From the NCBI GenBank assembly GCA_905182985.1, contig CAJJDN010000026.1, positions 313,684-377,683 of the forward strand: 64,000 bases of DNA. The letters run 5' to 3'. This document shows, piece after piece, positions 48,689 through 62,300 of the stretch (within the stretch, counting starts at the first letter, position 1; each line of letters starts with the position of its first letter). The notes under the pieces were generated by a model. It did not search any database. It was not told the DNA's origin and was given only the letters and a program-made list of their open reading frames with translations. This DNA is from Paramecium sonneborni. Taxonomy: Eukaryota > Ciliophora > Oligohymenophorea > Peniculida > Parameciidae. The position numbers and the translations under genes are program-made.

Positions 48689-49813
48689 TCAAACTTAAAT
48701 GTTGGTAAAATCTGCACTTTTAACAACTGATAAAGCTTATTCACTGATTCCAAGTTCTCTAGTGAATTCATTTTTTAAGTTTGTGTAGATATCAGTCTCT
48801 TCGGCATATGTATTATTTTCTAATTCAAGTTCAGCAATATATTATTTTCTATCAGCTTCTCTTTAATCTCTGAATTCGCTCATTTAATCAATTTTTTCTA
48901 AAATTATTAATATAATTGATTACCATTTGTAGCTGTCAAGTCAACGTTGATTCTATTAATTTGTCTTTAGAATTCTGCAAATTCAGCATCTAATTACTCA
49001 AGATATTCTTCATGATCAGCTTAAGCATCAGCTTCTGCAGCTGTTTATGCATTTATTGAATCAACAATAGCATTTCTAAATTCATTAAGAGCATCTACAA
49101 TTTATCCGATAATTCCTTAATCTGAAAAGTTTTAATTAGAAGCTAAAGTGATAAGAGCTTTGATCATTGGAGCCATCTTAGATCTTGATTTAATTTTAGA
49201 TTCAATATTTTTCAATGAATTTTAGAATCTCTTGATTTAGAGGAGTGATGGATTTGTAAGTGATGAAAGTAATGCTAGAGCATCATCAACTGCAGCTGTG
49301 GCATCGTTTAATTCTGCAACTTAAAATTCAAAATCTTCATGTTCTTATTCCCTTGTAAGAACTGCTTCATCATAATTTTATCTATTGGCCTCTTAATATT
49401 CTTAGATTTATTCGATTCTAACTTAGAGTTATTCTCTTCTTGGGAAAAGTAAGTTATCCAAAGTATCTTAAGTATTGTTAACATCTAAATTTTAAAAATA
49501 TTATCTTACCAATCACGGCATCTTAAATATCCTATTCATATCCAATGACTAATGAATTATGTTCATTTGTTCTTTATTAGAAATTGAATTCTAATTCTTC
49601 TAATTCCTCTTCAAGGTCATTTATAAGCTCTTCGATAGCATCAACCAATTCTTATACTGGTCCTCCTACCATTGAGTGAAGTTCAACCAAATGAAGAAGT
49701 GCATTTCCGTATGTACTCTTTTTTAAATCAGTTGTAATCTTCGCTAAATTCTTTTCTTACACTCTGGCTGTGAATGCAATAGCAATCAAGGTAATAAGCA
49801 ACACTGTTTTCAT
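48689..49813 (-). CDS. Trichocyst matrix protein (Tmp/Grl family, 357 aa)
   Basis: Secreted content protein of the regulated secretory organelle (trichocyst; mucocyst Grl in Tetrahymena). Signal peptide MKTVLLITLIAIAFTARV. The rest is acidic helical sequence with Glu-rich coiled coils (ELINDLEEELEELEFNFQQR), a DNLLFPRREQ-type segment, NDATAAVDDALALLSSLTNP, and an Ala/Asp-rich helix (AQTAAEADAQADHEEYLEQL). This order is typical of Tmp precursors, which are proteolytically processed in the maturing organelle. Introns at 49485-49509 and 48898-48923. It is the best taxonomic marker here, pointing to Paramecium or a near relative. Confidence 0.85.
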
Positions 49814-50123
49814 TAAAAATAATTATGTAAAATTTAGAAAGAAAAATTGTATTAAACAAAAACGACTAGCATATTTTTAATATAAATTATCAACTAAACT
49901 TCTTTCAAAATAATACTTATACAAAGTTTGAATTAATTAAGAAGAAAAAATCTATTAAGTTTAAGCTATCATCGCACAGGCTTATTAGAATTTAATCTTT
50001 ATTCTTATGTTATATTTTCAAAATATGAATTCATAAATACTAAATTTTATTTAAAACATAGAATTATGTATTTACCTCACTCTATTGATATTAAATAGTA
50101 ATATATAATCTTATAAATCTAGT

Positions 50124-50670
50124 TCATTTTTAATAAGTAATTATTTTAAAAAAGTCTTCAAAATTCACCATGTCATCCTTATCAAAGTCAGCTCTTTTTA
50201 ACATTTCATTCAATTCATTTTCATCAATTATCTCACCAACTTCTCTACAAATTTCTTTCAAAGATTCTAATTCTAAACAACCTTTATCATTCGGTTTAAG
50301 AAGATCAAATACTTCCTTTAGATTTTCTCTTGACTTAATATCTGATAATCGAACAGTCATAAGATCTAAAAATTCATCAAAATCTATTTTTCCATCATTT
50401 TTATTTGTTTATGCTATATCAATTAAATTGTTGAGCAATTATTCATCAGTTGCAAATCCCAAAGATGCCATCACAGTTTTTAATTCTCTTGGATCTATTT
50501 CTCCACCCCTTAAAATTATGTTATTAAAATTACCCATCTTCATCAAAAATATCGAATGCCTCTTTGATTTCCTTGATTTCATCTTCTGTGAATCCTGGCC
50601 TTTCATATGATTTTATGTTGAAAATTTTATTAGGTCCTGGAGGAGCTGCAATAGATTTCTTTGGTAACAT
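50124..50670 (-). CDS. Centrin/calmodulin-like EF-hand protein (173 aa)
   Basis: N-terminal extension MLPKKSIAAPPGPNKIF, then four EF-hand units: FTEDEIKEIKEAFDIFDEDG with loop completed by GEIDPREL after a 25-nt intron (50509-50533), NKNDGKIDFDEFLDLM, a degenerate third (KPNDKGCLELESLKEI) and a fourth (RADFDKDDMVNFEDFF). The ordering and KEIKEAFDIFD resemble centrins of basal bodies and contractile infraciliary lattice. The third loop lacks most Ca2+ ligands. An upstream ATG at 50775 is in frame but adds a hydrophobic stretch atypical of centrin. Confidence 0.88.
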
Positions 50671-51099
50671 TAATTTATAAAATGAGATAAAGACCTTTAT
50701 TTCTAAATGTTGACTTATCTTTTCAACCAAATAAAACAATAAATAAATCTCCGGTATAAAGGACGAAAACTTCACTTAAAGAAACTTAGAAATCGTAAAC
50801 TAGATTTCATTCTCCTATAGATACTCAGCTTACTCGTTAAATTTCGACAAATATCAACGTATATACATAATATAATTTTTTGGCAATAGAAACTAGTGTG
50901 GAGCAACAGGCAGATCTTTAACCTCAACAAATGCTGAATAAGAAATTCTAATTAAATAAACTTTTGATTTCAAAATGATCTACTAACATAGTTTAAAAGC
51001 TAACTATATTTTTAAGATAACTCATATCAATATTTAAACACCATATGATCTTCTCCTATTTTGATAAATTATTATCCAATTTTAGTCTAATTTATTAGT
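50671..51099. other. Intergenic stretch, nothing recognised
   Basis: 430 bp between centrin and the decayed kinesin. All frames contain TGA at short intervals. Confidence 0.45.
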
Positions 51100-52250
51100 A
51101 AGTTTCATTTGAATAATGATTCTTATTAATAAATAGAAGGAAAAAAGTTTAAATCGATATTAGGATCAAGGCAACCCTAACAAAAGAAGAGTCTGCAGCC
51201 AAAAAATTATCTCATTAGCATCTGATTGTTCACACTTTTGAAGATACAAATAGGTAATTTAAGTTTGATATTATATTCGATAATTCAACTTAAGAAGAAG
51301 TCTATTATTTACCTTTTATAAATAGTATCAAATTGTATTGCTGGAAAGGCAAATGGTGTAATTATTTATGGAGAAATAGGATCTGGGAAACTCCATGTTT
51401 GATATATTTTAGCAAATTTAGGAATAAAATGAAAATGGAAACTTTTTCAAAATCGAAATGAGTATTATACTGATATACATGGATAAAATCTATGATTTAC
51501 TAATCAACAATAGGTAGTCATTATAAATAAGAATCCAAAGATTCAATTCCATATTTTTAAGCGGGCAGTTTAAATTTCTCTTGAAGATTAAAGGGAAGCA
51601 ATTTAATTGATGAAAAAACTTTGGATAGTGGAGATTTATTATAGTTATCTGAGTTAAAGGAAACTATCAAAGATTTATTAAAAATTTAAATAAACTATAA
51701 TCTTAGCAGAATCATTATCAAAATAATAAGATAAAGATTTCTTAAAATTTCTCATCAATATCATTCTTAAATAAAAGAGTCATATAGTAACTTAATCAGC
51801 TGTTAACTCTAGGAAAATAGACATTAGCTGAAAAGTTCTTACAAGATAGTACTTGTTACTAGACAATTTAATTCCCAAAAGAATTTTAAGTCATGAAAAT
51901 AGAGCCAATTAAATCCTGATGGCAATAAAGAATAAATTAAAGAACTTGTTAAGAGTTTTACCTAAGATATTTATTATCTTGTATAAGCCTTTAAATAATA
52001 CACTGATATGCTTTATAATTATATTATTGAGAAAATTATTGAATAATATAGATTAAAAGAAATCTAAGTTTGGGCTAAAGGTTTGCCTTTTTTATTGATA
52101 ACAATTAAATAACTCTTAAATTAACTATATGAAATTAAATAATTTGAAATTGCCTCTGATATTTATTTGGAAGTGATTAAATAATAGTTAGATCATTTAA
52201 TTAAGATAAAGAAACGATCTATAAATCTCGGTAAAAAGTTAAAGATCTGA
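51100..52250 (+). pseudogene. Decayed kinesin motor gene
   Basis: Kinesin-like pieces appear in the right order but in different frames: FKFDIIFDNSTQEEVYYLPF (the F.FD.VF...Q.EVY region), then GVIIYGEIGSGK (P-loop, cf. AYGQTGSGKT), then IEMSIILIYMDKIYDLLI (cf. S..EIYNE.IYDLL), then a neck-like NPDGNKEQIKELVKSF and a ~100-residue helical tail ending at TGA 52248. Between these are frameshifts, in-frame TGAs (for example after the P-loop) and a deletion of the stretch between P-loop and the next strand. No clear SSRSH or DLAGSE motif remains. No set of short introns joined the pieces, so a pseudogene is the best reading. Confidence 0.65.
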
Positions 52251-53313
52251 TTTATAAAAATAAAAAAAATATAATTTGTTAGCATTTTCACTAATATTAC
52301 TTTTTCTATTCTTAAAAGAGTTTTATTATTATTTTAAAAATTTCAAAGATAAAAAAAATAATTTAAAGTTTCTTAAGTATTTCTTCTCCCTATGTTTATT
52401 AAATATTTAGAAATTATATAAATATTAAGAAACTGTGTATTTAAATTAATCAAATTTATCAACAAAATAATACTAACTTGCTCTTTCATAAGTGTAATTA
52501 AATGAATAAACCATATATACGTGATGTATATCCATTTACTATTTGTTAGAGCCTTTATCATCAAACAATTTTGAAATTGTCAAATAAATAATTTAATTAA
52601 TTGATGTAAAAAGGATTACTTTTTGTTTGCTATTGTGGAAAATCACACACAGAAACAATTTTCCCTTTATATCAAATCTATAATTTAATCTAATTATCAT
52701 TTTTTATTTTATTTTTTCAAAGATAGATTGCAGGTGTGATTTCTCCTTTACTCGCTTTGTACCATTTCAATTTAGCCTATTGTTGTTAAAATTAATAATT
52801 TAAAAAATTTTGATAAGTAATCATATCGAAAAATTGTTTCAACTTAGAAAGAATTAAGGAATACTTATTTACGTTAGTTCTAGTATACTTCAATGAAGAT
52901 TTTTGTTTCTTAAAATCCCATTATATATATTATATTATATCTGGGATTGAAAGAGAACTATAACTTCTTATTAATTTTTGATTTAAAGCTGAATCTTGAA
53001 ACATTAAATTTATTCACAACACATAGATAACCTACTATATAAAATAAATGGTATTGAAAATATAATCCAATAGTTAGGATTCAATTAAAAGAACATTTAA
53101 GATCTTATTGACAGACTGAATTGGACACATTTAATTATAGTCCTGAATTTTAAATTGCTATATAGTTTAATTGTGCCTACTAGTAAATAATCCTAATAAA
53201 TTTTCAATTTTGTTATTTAACTTCATAATTTTAACATAAGAATAGAAGGCTTATTTACACATTAGATAAAAAGTAACTATTCTAATTATATAAAAACGGA
53301 TTATAATATTTTT
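52251..53313. other. Gene-free stretch before the giant gene
   Basis: About 1.06 kb, the longest stretch without a recognisable gene. Six-frame inspection with TGA as stop shows only short frames; a 63-codon minus frame at 52373-52564 is low-complexity. It may contain the remnants of the decayed locus and the promoter of the giant gene. Confidence 0.5.
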
Positions 53314-56300
53314 ATGAATAAATTTGCATTAGTCTTGATCCTTGTTGTCTTTGCAAACTCCTCTGAATTGAACAATTAGATTTCTTTAGGAAGGGGTATT
53401 CTTTTAACTTATAAAACTAGAGCTAAAATTTTAAGAAGCATTACATCTAAGTGCAAATCGTTTCACATGTGAAATGGATCCAAAATTTTATGATTTTATT
53501 ATTTTGGAACTTTCGAAATGGTCAGATGTCATTGATCGAAAGCCATAATTAATAAAGGATTTGACAATTATCGAATAGATAATTAAATTAGTCGATAAGT
53601 CTAAACAAATAGATAATGCGTAATAAGGTATATATGTTTAACTTAAATAGACATGTTTATTCAAATGACTCAAAGTCTTTTAACTACAATTCAAGAAATA
53701 TCAATGCTTGAAATAAAAAATCAATGGGCTTAATTTAATATTGAACAGGTATTATAATAGATAAAACAATTATCTTAAATACCTAATACTGAATAAAGAA
53801 TCTAAATGGCAGAAAAAATAGTCAATTAATTGTTAATTATGAAAAAACAAATTAATTTTTACTTAAATGAATGTTAAGGTTATTAAAGCAATTCTTAATT
53901 ATAAGAAAAAATAACAGAACTAATTATTAAATAAAAAAAATGTGGTTGGTCATATAATAATTAATATTAAGGTACAACTCGATTACCGCCTGGAAGATCA
54001 GATTAACCTGAATCTTCAGATCCAAAATATGATACATAGTCAGTTCATTAATAGGCAGCTAATTAAGATAAACCATTTTAATCAAATCCTAATTATTAAG
54101 GTGGTTAAAAAGAATCAAGATAATAATCAACTAGATTACCACCTGGAAGATCTGATTAACCTGAATCTTCAGATCCAAAATATGATACATAGTCAGTTCA
54201 TTAATAGGCAGCTAATTAAGATAAACCATTTTAATCAAATCCTAATTATTAAGGTGGTTAAAAAGAATCAAGATAATAATCAACTAGATTACCACCTGGA
54301 AGATCTGATTAACCTGAATCTTCAGATCCAAAATATGATACATAGTCAGTTCATTAATAGGCAGCTAATTAAGATAAACCATTTTAATCAAATCCTAATT
54401 ATTAAGGTGGTTAAAAAGAATCAAGATAATAATCAACTAGATTACCACCTGGAAGATCTGATTAACCTGAATCTTCAGATCCAAAATATGATACATAGTC
54501 AGTTCATTAATAGGCAGCTAATTAAGATAAACCATTTTAATCAAATCCTAATTATTAAGGTGGTTAAAAAGAATCAAGATAATAATCAACTAGATTACCA
54601 CCTGGAAGATCTGATTAACCTGAATCTTCAGATCCAAAATATGATACATAGTCAGTTCATTAATAGGCAGCTAATTAAGATAAACCATTTTAATCAAATC
54701 CTAATTATTAAGGTGGTTAAAAAGAATCAAGATAATAATCAACTAGATTACCACCTGGAAGATCTGATTAACCTGAATCTTCAGATCCAAAATATGATAC
54801 ATAGTCAGTTCATTAATAGGCAGCTAATTAAGATAAACCATTTTAATCAAATCCTAATTATTAAGGTGGTTAAAAAGAATCAAGATAATAATCAACTAGA
54901 TTACCACCTGGAAGATCTGATTAACCTGAATCTTCAGATCCAAAATATGATACATAATCAGTTCATTAATAGGCAGCTAATTAAGATAAACCATTTTAAT
55001 CAAATCCTAATTATTAAGGTGGTTAAAAAGAATCAAGATAATAATCAACTAGATTACCACCTGGAAGATCTGATTAACCTGAATCTTCAGATCCAAAATA
55101 TGATACATAGTCAGTTCATTAATAGGCAGCTAATTAAGATAAACCATTTTAATCAAATCCTAATTATTAAGGTGGTTAAAAAGAATCAAGATAATAATCA
55201 ACTAGATTACCACCTGGAAGATCTGATTAACCTGAATCTTCAGATCCAAAATATGATACATAGTCAGTTCATTAATAGGCAGCTAATTAAGATAAACCAT
55301 TTTAATCAAATCCTAATTATTAAGGTGGTTAAAAAGAATCAAGATAATAATCAACTAGATTACCACCTGGAAGATCTGATTAACCTGAATCTTCAGATCC
55401 AAAATATGATACATAATCAGTTCATTAATAGGCAGCTAATTAAGATAAACCATTTTAATCAAATCCTAATTATTAAGGTGGTTAAAAAGAATCAAGATAA
55501 TAATCAACTAGATTACCACCTGGAAGATCTGATTAACCTGAATCTTCAGATCCAAAATATGATACATAATCAGTTCATTAATAGGCAGCTAATTAAGATA
55601 AACCATTTTAATCAAATCCTAATTATTAAGGTGGTTAAAAAGAATCAAGATAATAATCAACTAGATTACCACCTGGAAGATCTGATTAACCTGAATCTTC
55701 AGATCCAAAATTTGATACATAGTCAGTTCATTAATAAGCAGCTAATTAAGATAAACCATTTTAATCAAATCCAAGTTATTAAGGTGGTTAAAAAGAACCA
55801 AGGTAATAATCAACTAGATTACCACCTGGAAGATCTGATTAACCTGAATCTTCAGATCCAAAATATGATACATAATCAGTTCATTAATAAGCAGCTAATT
55901 AGGATAAACCATTTTAATCGAATCCAAATTATTCTTTTGATCCTCTTTTTGATCATTTAACTGCTCATTAAAATTCTAATTATCATGAAAAATCTTTAAA
56001 AGGTAACCTTATACATGATGAAAATAAGTCTACTCCTACCAAAATGAGCGATCAGCCTGAATCATCTAATCCAATTTATAAATAAAAATAAGCTTAAACA
56101 ATAATCGAAAATTAAGGTTTTGGATCAGGTTCACCAAATATTTATGATGAAGATGGATGTCCGTAGGGAGAGGAAGATGAAACTCCAATAAATTATGAAG
56201 AAGAGGAAATACCAGAATAACCTGAGCCAGTGAGTTAAGAAGATCCAGAAGAAAATGAAAACCCATAAGAGGAAGATGAAGAAACTTAGAAAACAGAAAT

Positions 56301-59300
56301 TGATAATGAGGAAACAAAAGAAGAGCCTAAAGAAGAACCTAAAGATGAACCTAAAGAGGATCCAAAGGAAGAGCCTAAAGATGAACCAGAGGAAGAGCAT
56401 AAAGAGGAGCCAAAAGAAGAAGCTCCTAAAATTGAACAAAAATAATCTATTCCAGATATACCTCCAGATGATGAAGAACCGGCTGTTGAAGGGGACTTAG
56501 TAAAAACAGAAGGCATTGGCTCATCAGTAGAAGGTAGAGTAGGGTAGCAAGTTTAAAATTCTTAAGAATAAGAACAAGATGAATCTGAGGAAATGGATAT
56601 TGAAGTAGATGAAGAAGTTGATGATGGCAAAGGAGGAAAAAAAATTGTTAAGAAAATTATTAAAAAGACTCTAAGAAAAAGTAAATAAAAATAAGCTAAA
56701 TTAACAAAAAGTTAAAAAAAACCACAAAAAAAGGTTGTTTCAACAACTAAAACAACAACAAAATCATCAGGAGTGAAATAAAAGACTTAAAATAAAAAAG
56801 CTGGGGAATCTAAAAAAAAAGTAAAATCTAAATCAGGAGGAGATGGCAATGGAGATGCAGAAGAATATTGGGAGGAAACAGAGGAAACATTTGAAATTAC
56901 TGAAGATGGCAAGGAAACTTTAGTATCATCCACTACTAAATCATCTACCCAAAAGAAATAGGTTCTAAATGCCATCGGTGATACGTCTATAGATTTAAAG
57001 ATTTTAGATATTAATAGTGAAGATGAGAAAGTAATGGAAGATGATAAAACAATGTTACAGGATAATTTTATGGAAAATGACAATTTAGCAGAAGATTACT
57101 ATTAATAAGATATCTTTTATGAAGAATTAGATGATAAATTTATTTATTATGAATATGATCCAGTCGAAAAGGTTTTTAGATAATCAGCAATAATTTTAAA
57201 ACCTTAATAACAGAGGTCCTTGATGATATCAAATTGGAATGATCTTATCGATTACGTAATTGATCTAGAGGATAATGAATAAGATACCTAAGAATCTAGT
57301 TAAAGCGAGCAGAAAGAAGGAAAAGAAATTTCAGAAGAGAAAAAATAGAATAGTGAATAGAATACCAAAAGTTCATAAGAAAATAAGGATTAACAATAAT
57401 AATAATAATAATAGGAGCAAAAGTAATAATAATAGTAATAGGATTAATAGGATTAATAATAATAATAATAATAATTATAATAATAATAATAATAATAACA
57501 ATAATAATAACAATAAGTAGAAAAAGATTAGAAGATACCCTAAACAGAATAATCCAAAGAAGAAAAACCAAAATAAGTTGAGGAATCTTCAAAAGAGATT
57601 AAATAAGATCAAATAGAATAATAGGCTAAAAATTAAGTTAGTAAGCAATAAACCTAAGATTAACAGACCAAATAAAGTTCAGTAGGGGATGTTATTTAAT
57701 AAATTCTGAAAGATGAGAAATAAGGATTAGGTGTTGGTTAAAATCAAGAATCAAAAAAAGATAAACAAGAACACGAAGTTGAAAAATCGTTGAAAATAAG
57801 CTCAATAAAGGAAGAATATAATGCTAATGAACCAACTCAATATGTCCCTCCAAAACATAAAATTAATTCACGACCTGCTAAAGAAAAAGTGGTTGTACCT
57901 GTATCAACTAAATATGTTTAAAGTTCTTTTGATGGGGAACCAGCAGAACAGTATGAATTTGCAGATCGAGAAATGCTTTAAGATTCTGATGAGTACGGTT
58001 ATGGATTTTGGTTAAGGTACACCGATAGCTCTCCAAAAGAGCACTAACGCTAACCTTAGACTTATCATTTTATATCAAGATTGACTTCAAATAAAGATTA
58101 TAAAGATTATACATTCTATGGAGATAGAACCCTTAGCATATTCTTATTAGAAAATACATTTGTCTTTTCAACTTATGACCATGGAGATAGAAAGAAAATA
58201 AAGGATTAAGTTATAGCTTTAAATGAAGAATTAGAAAGTATGTGGTATTTTCTTACATTTTCTTACAGTTTGGCAAAAAAGGCAGCTGTTGGTTATGTAG
58301 TAGGATATGGTGATAATGGTAAGATCTTAAAAACAGAGTTAAATTGTTAACATGTACCTCCCACATACTTTAAACTAATAATAGGGGGAAAGCATCTAGC
58401 ATATTAAGGATTTAATGGATAATTCGCAAATATTTTTTATGATATTGATGCTCCAGCTTTTATTGATAGTGAAGAAAAATTAAATCAACTCATAAAAACG
58501 ATAAGTAATAGTCCTCAAGCAGTTAACAGTTTAAGTGATTTGGAAATCTTAACAACTCCAAGATAATTTAATGCTAACAGTAAAGGAGATGCTATTGTGT
58601 TAGATCCTTAAGAATCAACATTAATAATAGAAGAGTATAGTTTTTCAGGATGGTTCAGATGGGTAGACGATTTAAAAGTTGATGAGTCAAATACATTCTA
58701 ATTATTTAATTTGAGATCTACAAATAAAAAGTAGCCTAATAAAGGAGCATTAGGGGATCGTGCATTAGAAGTACATTATACTTATGGAGGGGGAGCTAAA
58801 AGCACAGTTTATTTTAATACTTATACAATTTAAGGAAATAAAGCAAAAGGAACACCTTATATTTCAAAAAATGTTGAATCACCAAACTATACTTGGACTT
58901 ATGTTTACTTTGGTTATGATAATGATAAAATAAAAGCTTATGGAGCATTGATTAGACCAGGTAAAGCTGATGAAGTAATTTTTGATCCAGTACAACATAA
59001 ACTTGTTACTCAGTTACACTTTACTATAGGAGGTGATGAATAAATCTCATCATTTAATGGTAAAATAGGATATGTAGGTGTATATTTGGGACCTGGAGCA
59101 TTTAAATCAAGCCTTGATTTTGGTTAACAATTTTTCTATGGAGATGGTGCAATTGGTGTTTATCAATTAGTCAAGCCAATTTAATTTTAAGATGATGCTC
59201 AAGATCCTAATATAGTAAGAGATGCTGAATATGATTCTGATAAACCTTTAGTAGATAAGATATTAATTCATGATGATACCAAATTAAGATTTAATGGATA

Positions 59301-62300
59301 GAGTGAATATTCATTTGGATTATGGACTAGATGGTTATAGACATTACCTAAATTTTTAGTTCAAAGAGGAGCTGTTCATAATATAGCAAGACTTGGAACA
59401 GCACCATATTTAATAGAATAAGTTGATGGAAAATTAATGAGAGCTAATAAAAGACCTTCTTAAGATAAAGACCAAACTTTGGCAGTTACATTAAACAAGG
59501 AAGCATATGAATTTTATACATACAAAGCAAAAGATGAAATTAAATTTGAAGACATTGAAGGTTCTTGGAATTATGTCTATTTTGGTTACAAACGACATGC
59601 AAATAAAGGCATAGCTAAAGGTTATGTATAGTTTGGAGTTGAGGGGCACATAAAGGAAGTAGTTTTTGATATTTTACATGATTTCTTGTTAGAGTATTTA
59701 GAGTTTGTAGTTGGAAAAAGTACAGCACCCTTCTTTAATGGACAAATGTGTAAAATTTAATGTTCAATTGGACCAGGATCTTTCTTTAGCTCAGCAGAAC
59801 AACTTAAATTATATACTTAAAATACCCTTCCTGATAAAGCTTAAATACGTCCTATATCTAGATAAACATAATAATTAATAGGGCTACCTGTAGAATAACC
59901 AACCTAAAAGTTTTAATTTGATAAGTTTTAAGGAATCAAAGAATATAGTATCTCAGGATGGGTAAAATGGAGTGGAATGTAGAAGGTAGGAAAGGTTTAT
60001 CATATTGCTTCTTTTGTTTAAAAAAGACTTGCTGATCTAAATGGAAAATCCGAATAAACTCTTTAGATATAAAGATCAGATTAGGCTTATAACTTTAATA
60101 CCTATTCTTGTAAAGGAGACGATTGCTCTGGAGTTGTTACCTAAGATTAATCACTTGGAGAATATTGGGATCAATGGACTTATATTTACTATGGTTATTC
60201 ATAATTATTAAAGAAAACCTTTGGTTATGTTAAATTTACATTTACTGATAGTAAATTTAACTAAGATTAAATTACTCACTTTTATGTGGCAGTATTTTCA
60301 GTCATTATTTCATCAGAAGAGTAAAAGTTTATAGGTTCAATGAAAACATGGGTAATAAATGTTGGAGAAGGATCATTTAGAGAAGGTAATTTTGATTCTG
60401 ATGAAAATATTAAAGTACATTTTGGTTTCATTAGTGGAACAGATCATGTTAAATTATAGTAAGCAGGATAAGAAGCACATCACATAGAATAAGTATTAGA
60501 ATGTGCATCAAATGAAAAGGATGTTCCTTTACATGTTTAATTTGAGTAAAATGAAAAATTGCATATTCATGGAGTTAGTGAGTATGGTTATGGATTTTGG
60601 GCTAGATACTAACATTTTGCACAAAAAGGTGTTTTGTATTAATAACCATAATGGATGGGATTAGCTAGGTTAACTAACTAAAAGGATTACAAAGATTTTG
60701 AATAACCTGGAGATAGAGTTCTTTTAATTTTACAAGGTAAAGGAGTTCATCATTTTTCAACATACAACGTATAACCAGCTTCAAATAATGTGAATGGAAA
60801 TATTCCTTATTTATTAGAATCTGAGAGTGAATGGATTTATATTTATTTCAGTTATAAAAGAATCTCATAAACTTTAGGTCATGCTGTTGCATTTACCTCA
60901 TATAATGATATAACTGCAGGAATTTAGATGGATGTAATACATACATTATTGTAAAACTATTTACAATTAACAATTGGTCATGCAGGAAAGTTCTATCCAA
61001 ATTTCAATGGATAAATAACAACTGTAAGATTTAATCTTGGCCCTGGAGCATTTATTGAAAATAAATAAGGCATTTTGGCAAGAATAAAAAATAAAGATCC
61101 AAAACCAGAAATAAATACAATTACAAAATAATTTGAAGTAGTAGCTGGTAAATAAGATGCCTAAAATCTAAAAATAGTAAATCCATTAATAATTGAATAA
61201 GAAGCAAGAGAATATTCAGTGTCTTTATGGTTTAGATGGTTTAAAACTCAAGTTAAACCTAATTAAGTAATTTATAGATTGACATCAAATACAGGAGATG
61301 AAGATTCAAAAAATATTGGTGATAAGGTTTTAATGTTAGCACATATCGGAACTGCTTTATTTAGTACCTATTCTTTGTAAGATTATACTTTAAATGTGCC
61401 ATATGAATGTAATATTCCAAAGTAATAACTTGAAATATGGACATTTGCATACTTTGGTTATTCTAAAAAAGAAAGAAAGGTTTAATATTTCTTAAGAGCA
61501 GATTCTCATGAAAATAAAGGATTAGAACCTATATTACATGCAGTGGCATCTAAATATCTTCTTTTTGTTGGCAAAGATGGTCATTTAGAAAATTATAATA
61601 GTAGATTAGCTTAACTTACTGTAAATTTTGGAGATGGAGCATTTAGAAATGATAATTTCTTACAATTGCCAGTATATATTTTAGGTCCTAAGTTATTTTC
61701 ACAAGAGAAAATGCATAAATGGGAAAGAAGTGAAAAATTGATATTAGGTTAACCATAAACTATTAGATTAAATGATGAACCAGATAAACCAATAGAATCT
61801 ATGTAAGAATACAGTATTGGACTTTGGTGTAGATTCTTGTAAACTTGGCCAGAGAGATAATATAGATTACCTTTAGAAATGTAATTAATAAGGTTGACTA
61901 ATAATGAAAAGAATGAAGTCGGAAAGGTTGTTTTAGGTGATAGAATTTTGGCATCTTATGTAATTTAGAATGGATTTTAATTTGCAACTTACGACTTGAA
62001 TGATGAAGCTCCAAATGAATTACACACTATTTCAAATTAAAGATTAGAAGGAAAATGGTATTATGTTTATATGGGTTATATGAGATAGAAATAAATTGCT
62101 TCATTTTTCGTATTTGATGGAACTGAAATGTTATCAGCAAAGAATACTGATCTCTTACATAAACCTTTAGGAGATTTTGTAATTTTACATATTGGAGGTG
62201 AACCAGATGTACCTTCATTTTAAGGAATTATAAGTAAATTATCAGTTAGTTTTGGTCCTGGATCTTTCTTAAGCTTAGCATAAGAAGTTATGAAAACCAT

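Noticed and set aside
50170..50610. A 146-aa plus-strand frame
   Set aside because: Antisense to the centrin gene, whose EF-hands are clear on the minus strand.
52373..52564. A 63-aa minus-strand frame
   Set aside because: Ile/Leu/Asn-rich low complexity with no support and no neighbouring exons.
53977..55926. CRISPR-like or satellite array
   Set aside because: No unique spacers; units are head-to-tail, 153 bp, and coding.
53942..55960. A 672-aa frame with LDYHLEDLINLNLQIQ repeats
   Set aside because: It is the wrong frame of the 153-bp array. The correct frame joins the signal peptide, N-terminal exons and LamG region without any TGA, and copy variation is mostly synonymous there.
56066..56516. 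Several overlapping Phe/Leu- or Ser/Gly-rich minus-strand frames
   Set aside because: They are antisense shadows of the purine-rich acidic Glu-Pro-Lys region of the giant gene.
57275..57592. Asn-run and Ile-run frames on both strands
   Set aside because: Out-of-frame readings of the (TAA)n poly-Gln tract.
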